The position numbers were made by a program, and so were the translations under genes. A stretch of DNA of 64,000 bases from Metaphire vulgaris (taxonomy: Eukaryota > Annelida > Clitellata > Crassiclitellata > Megascolecidae), in contig CM030851.1 in the NCBI GenBank assembly GCA_018105865.1, positions 1,904,469 through 1,968,468 on the forward strand. Reading direction: 5' to 3'. This document shows positions 61,601-64,000 of the stretch, in pieces (within the stretch, counting starts at the first letter, position 1; each line of letters opens with the position of its first letter). The notes beneath the pieces are model-generated. The model saw only the letters and a list, made by a program, of their open reading frames with translations. It was not told where the DNA came from and made no database searches.

Positions 61601-62806
61601 CACATTTTGCAGTCCCACTCAGTGACTAGTGCAGACAAGCACATTTTACAGCCAGACTAGTGTAAAATTGTTTCATCGACTGCATAATCGAAGCATAATC
61701 AGGCAAATAACCAGTCAGAGCAATACGCATTGCATTTTACAGGTGTTGGTCTGTTATAACACTGCAATGTTTCGATTTAATAATGTTCATAGTGTTCAGA
61801 AAATGCTATGTCAAACGTATATGTGGATTCAAACATTGTCAGGACAGAAATTGCTAACTTCTTGGTTACAGGATACTGAAAAAATCTCAAAAAATGTTGG
61901 CCAAGAAGTTAGTTATACCAACTTTGCCGAGTTCATGTTTCAAAATATCAGATGCTTAAGCAAATCAGCTGCTTCAGCCTGCAATAATGCCTGCTTAACA
62001 TTAAATTTGGCAAAAACTCAACTCCCAATATCTGTCCAATCACCATCAGGCAAATTCAATGTATTCAGATGTCCCATGACGTCAACAAGAAATGCTAACT
62101 ATGCAGTCTTTTCAACATCCTAAATAAAAATTCAAAACTTCAGTAGTTTTCTTTGTTTCTAGCGATTGAAGAAACCAGAAATGTTTTCTCTCTGCTTCCA
62201 GAATCTTTCCAAAACTCTCCCTTTGCTCAACCGTATGATGGCATCGTGAAGCGGAAAATCTCCAAATTCGGCCGACACATTTTCAAGGAATGAACGCAAA
62301 ATACAATGCTGTATCGCTGCTGAATTGCATGGTAATAAATTGACCAATTTCACAACATTGACCATAACTAAATTTAGCTCATCATAAAGTGTTGAGCACA
62401 GAGCTGCTCTTTTGCAGTGACAACAGTAAGTAATTAAGCCAATATTAGGGGCTTAAAATTTCTCAGTCAAAGAAAGCTGTGGTGGTCCACAAGAAACATC
62501 CTTGATGTCCGGATTGTGGACTGCGGGCTGCGGTCTGATTACGGTACCTCTGAGCTATACTATATATAGTCCATGTGAGCAACTGTCCTGTGCGCAAAAG
62601 TACATGTAAGCAAATGTCCTATGAGCAAAAGTCCTAGAAAACCAATGGTACACGAAATTAAAATCACACAAAATAATCGAGGTCAGGCTTCTATCTTCAC
62701 TCCATCAAAAGGCACAAATATCCGATAAAAATGAATCTCACCTCTGATTTGTCACGTATCTTCTGCATGTTTATGTCTTTGCTACTGCAGGCTTTGAATC
62801 TGTCAA
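42999..62806 (-). CDS. SOAT: Sterol O-acyltransferase (ACAT/SOAT), 14 coding exons seen
   Basis: SOAT is a multipass ER enzyme of the MBOAT family that joins long-chain acyl-CoA to cholesterol, making storage esters. Exons 5' to 3': 62742-62806, 60183-60357, 57839-57887, 55433-55540, 54427-54575, 52475-52602, 50901-50979, 49881-49974, 48765-48964, 46950-47026, 46482-46580, 45701-45836, 44081-44220, 42999-43094. Every junction is GT-AG and in phase. Landmarks: [74 protein letters not shown] joined to [16 protein letters not shown] (FYxDWWN motif), the catalytic histidine in SAIVHEYIL (exon 45701-45836), [22 protein letters not shown]. The 530 residues seen compare with 550 in human SOAT1. The first ATG is upstream, possibly outside the window. 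DGAT1 is excluded by FYxDWWN and overall match. Confidence 0.96.
43661..43945. mobile_element. hAT MITE in the last SOAT intron
   Basis: Ends CAGTGGCGGTTCC and GGAACTGCCACTG; duplication cttcttgg / tttcttgg (7 of 8). Same family as 3799. Confidence 0.88.
44254..44380 (+). repeat. Dispersed SINE-like repeat (CTTCTATAGCGCCACTTCAT)
   Basis: 'tctaatcttagacttctctagcgccacttcataatgcat' and the following 'gatccaggtcagatccagg' recur at 43199-43325 and 60594-60655 (truncated). A weaker 'cttctatggcgccac' is at 30060. No pol III boxes were found, so the class is unknown. Confidence 0.6.
44538..45125. other. Unrecognised block in a SOAT intron
   Basis: More CG-balanced than its surroundings. The - strand has short charged frames such as [19 protein letters not shown] and [20 protein letters not shown] in different frames. 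It may be a decayed retroelement or retrogene; no family is recognised. A hyphenated palindrome 'gaaggagtttgctgcaatgg / cagcaaactcc' lies at 44539-44571. Confidence 0.35.
45512..45665. repeat. (GA)n-(CAGA)n compound microsatellite
   Basis: It lies just downstream of the donor of SOAT exon 45701-45836. Source of spurious Ser-Leu frames. Confidence 0.85.
46705..46835. repeat. (CTA)n and (AAT)n microsatellites
   Basis: (CTA)n passing into (AAT)n between SOAT exons 46482-46580 and 46950-47026. It gives false poly-Thr and poly-Val frames. Confidence 0.9.
47165..48105 (-). mobile_element. CR1/L2-like LINE, 3' half of reverse transcriptase
   Basis: - strand words in order: [76 protein letters not shown], then a 3' end with TTACATTACATTAC tail at about 47172. 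A second truncated 3' end (LHPPLASNF, same tail) follows at 48106-48250. Both lie in the SOAT intron between exons 46950 and 48765. Confidence 0.8.
48586..48720. repeat. Palindromic word-repeat element, GACAAAATGTC type, telomere-like core
   Basis: Words of the form GACAAAATGTC alternate with short spacers, then CCAACCCTAACCC, then complementary words TGACATTTTGTCC. A reversed relative is at 49205-49325. The right end touches SOAT exon 48765-48964. Confidence 0.7.
48986..49068. mobile_element. piggyBac-like micro-MITE
   Basis: TTAACCCATTGG and CAAGGGGTTAA ends with TTAA at both sides, 83 bp. It starts 22 bp upstream of SOAT exon 48765-48964, in the branch-point zone of that intron. Confidence 0.6.
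49205..49325. repeat. Palindromic word-repeat element, reversed relative
   Basis: 'gacaaaaagtcatggacaaa' words, a GGGTTAGGGTTA core, then 'catgacatttgtcagcggac'. The order is inverted relative to 48586-48720. Confidence 0.7.
50648..50832. repeat. Palindromic word-repeat element, CGACATTTGTC type
   Basis: Repeated CATTTG / CAAATG words with variable spacers, for example 'gcgaccgacatttgcgcgat', 'cagcgcacatttgttg' and 'caattgcgcaaatgtcag'. They occur in both orientations. It ends about 70 bp from SOAT exon 50901-50979. Confidence 0.65.
51711..51846. mobile_element. Short TIR element, CATCCATATAGTAC family
   Basis: Ends GGGCTCATCCATATAGTAC and GGTACTATGTGGATGGACACCC. Second copy of the 4168-4304 family. 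Flanked by TTG on both sides, possibly a 3-bp duplication. Confidence 0.6.
52070..52375. mobile_element. hAT MITE, CAGTGGCAGTTCC family
   Basis: Ends CAGTGGCAGTTCC and GGAACTGCCACTG with an exact 8-bp duplication atcacaac. It lies 100 bp from SOAT exon 52475-52602. Confidence 0.92.
52759..53043 (-). mobile_element. CAGCGG hAT MITE, decayed, inverted
   Basis: Left end CAGCGGTTCTCAACCTGGGG. The body holds the reverse complement of 'cgaatgacaattatagtaaa' from the 20137 and 32917 copies. The right end 'ataaaggttgagaacaccc' is mutated. Confidence 0.75.
53122..53888. mobile_element. hAT MITE, CAGTGTTTCCC family, 767 bp
   Basis: Ends CAGTGTTTCCCAAACTG and TTTGGGAAACCCAG; duplication ttgtatat / ttgtatag (7 of 8). 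Reverse-oriented sibling of 17160-17947. Confidence 0.85.
54793..54935 (+). repeat. 19-bp minisatellite
   Basis: About seven tandem copies of ACTTGGGCAGAGGTCATGC, the first ones imperfect, between SOAT exons 54427-54575 and 55433-55540. One solitary unit occurs at about 53073-53092. A (TA)n run precedes it at 54731-54755. Confidence 0.92.
58590..58678. repeat. (TA)n / (CATA)n microsatellite
   Basis: (AT)n passing into (CATA)n and back, directly upstream of a LINE fragment. Confidence 0.9.
58682..59222 (+). mobile_element. LINE reverse-transcriptase C-terminal fragment
   Basis: Frames read [74 protein letters not shown], with two indels. This is the usual C-terminus of endonuclease/RT LINEs. 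Inserted in the SOAT intron between exons 57839 and 60183. Confidence 0.82.
61349..62552 (-). mobile_element. 1.2-kb hAT element with transposase remnant
   Basis: Ends CAGGGGTACTCAAAC and TTACGGTACCTCTG with an exact 8-bp duplication agctatac. It is the only hAT copy here with recognisable transposase coding sequence. Confidence 0.88.
61640..62365 (-). pseudogene. hAT transposase fragment (ZBED/GTF2IRD2-like)
   Basis: Reads [57 protein letters not shown], then after frameshifts [14 protein letters not shown]. These match the mid-region of hAT transposases of the type domesticated in vertebrate GTF2IRD2 and ZBED genes. N-terminal BED finger and C-terminal dimerisation domain are missing. The 164-aa open frame on the opposite strand is its shadow. 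Confidence 0.72.
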
Positions 62807-63270
62807 CTGCAAAACAATAATACAAGACAAAGTCCATGTTTACAGATTCAAATCATTAAAAACTGAACAACACTGCACTGAATCACATTACCCCAGAGCT
62901 GTAATGACAGGACACCTGAACCCAGTCTCAAAAACCTACTGTATACAAAAGCCTACAGTGAATTAAAATTACATTTACACCATTGGCCACATGTCATGTT
63001 TAGAACAGTCATTACCAAAGCATTGTACTAAGAACTAAGACTGTTTGACTTCTGCTGTCTTTAAGCTTAGTATTACATCTTTTTCTGGCTTAGAAATCAG
63101 CAAATGAGAAAATGTTTTACAACTGCAGTAGTTTCTGCTAAAATTAACAATAATAATTAGATAAATAGATATTCACAATTTCAGCTGAGAAACTCATTTC
63201 GGAAAACTAAATATTTATACAACCAACTCAAGTGCAGTAAGCATGATGATTATAGTCACCATTGTCATTG

Positions 63271-63316
<46 letters not shown>

Positions 63317-64000
63317 ACCGGTAGTCATCATCATCATCACTATCAGTCCTCATCATCATCATCACGATCAGTCATCATCATCACGATCAGTCAGCATCAT
63401 CATGGTCAGTCGTCGTCCTCATCATCATCATCATCATCACCATCATCACCACCACCACCATCATCTTTGTCATTGCACCGTCATTGTCATCATCATCATC
63501 ATCTTCATCATCATCACCATCACCTCTAATCTTATTATTATATGGGAAGCCTGTAAAGGCACAGACTTAATGACAGAGATTAAATCAATTATAAAATCAT
63601 AGCATAATCATATCCCAGATAATGTTCTGCTGTTTGAAACAAAGCATTAAAACGAGCAAGCATAAAAATTCTCTCAATTGACTAATATCATTAAAGTTAT
63701 AGAGCACCATAAATCTAACTTTCACTATCATTGTGCAATTATGATGTTGAAAAATAAATACAAAATCAAAGAGACAGATTTAGAGCATGTTTGACAAAGT
63801 CATAAATAAAGCATTACATCAAAACTCATTCAATGTTTCAATTGCTGTTATTTTTTCCCATAGAATTGATAGAATCTGTAGTTACTCATTGACACGTTGA
63901 CTGTGAAGACCATTTTTTATTACAATGCACTGTTAAAATGCACTGTTAAAATGGTATTACTGAAATATTACCGTAATCAATAATGTCTATAAAAGTAAAA
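62807..64000. other. 5' intron or flank of SOAT
   Basis: No further SOAT exon is recognised. (ATC)n-rich sequence with interruptions fills about 63268-63525. The rest is AT-rich and featureless. The acceptor of the first seen exon is at 62807-62808, so at least one more SOAT exon lies upstream. Confidence 0.5.

Larger units (their letters stand above)
60671..62640. repeat. Palindromic word-repeat element, TGAGCAAAAGTCC type, split by a hAT
   Basis: The left arm 60671-60821 ('ttgctcataggacaattgct', then 'gtcatctatcaacagctgtc' reversed) is the reverse complement of the right arm 61211-61340 plus 62566-62640. The arms share 'acacaatatcaacagataaa'. The right arm is cut by the hAT at 61349-62552. 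Confidence 0.75.

Noticed and set aside
61629..62123. 164-aa + strand open frame
   Set aside because: It is antisense to the hAT transposase remnant and matches no family by eye.
42999..62806. DGAT1 as an alternative identity for the acyltransferase
   Set aside because: [25 protein letters not shown] and the C-terminal EWYARxxCP follow SOAT, not DGAT1.

Overview
This is nuclear DNA from a bilaterian animal, most likely a marine invertebrate. It is AT-rich, has spliced genes with canonical GT-AG introns, and is crowded with DNA transposons, SINEs, non-LTR retroelements and microsatellites. The phylum cannot be fixed from the window. A deuterostome is a guess based on gene content only.

Four protein genes can be rebuilt exon by exon. 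(1) RHOA, + strand, 600-1695, in two coding exons. It is a near-perfect RhoA GTPase ending in a geranylgeranylation box. (2) A CRELD2-like ER chaperone, - strand, 4422-16519, in 13 coding exons. It has extra Furin-like repeats, a KDEL-like tail and two one-base frame breaks. (3) A FAM107-family (DUF1151) actin-associated protein, - strand, 19271-21800, in three coding exons with one frame break. (4) A sterol O-acyltransferase (SOAT/ACAT), - strand, 42999-62806, in 14 coding exons. All its junctions are in phase and only the extreme N-terminus is missing. RHOA and the CRELD2-like gene converge; the other genes share the - strand. The genes show no common pathway: cytoskeleton (RHOA, FAM107) and ER (CRELD2-like, SOAT) functions are simply neighbours.

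The rest is mobile DNA. At least 22 hAT-type elements have matching termini and 8-bp target duplications, 12 of them exact. There are TTAA-flanked piggyBac-like MITEs, a Tc1/mariner-like MITE, tRNA-derived and 5S-derived SINEs, and several 3'-truncated LINE fragments. The most notable item is a 3.5-kb element at 22057-25562 with CACTGG termini and a TAA duplication. It carries a decayed copy of a conserved zinc-finger protein family of unknown function and sits inside a small hAT MITE. The SOAT introns also hold an odd class of palindromic 'word-repeat' elements, two of which have telomere-like cores. The interval 25.7-42.7 kb has no recognisable host gene.
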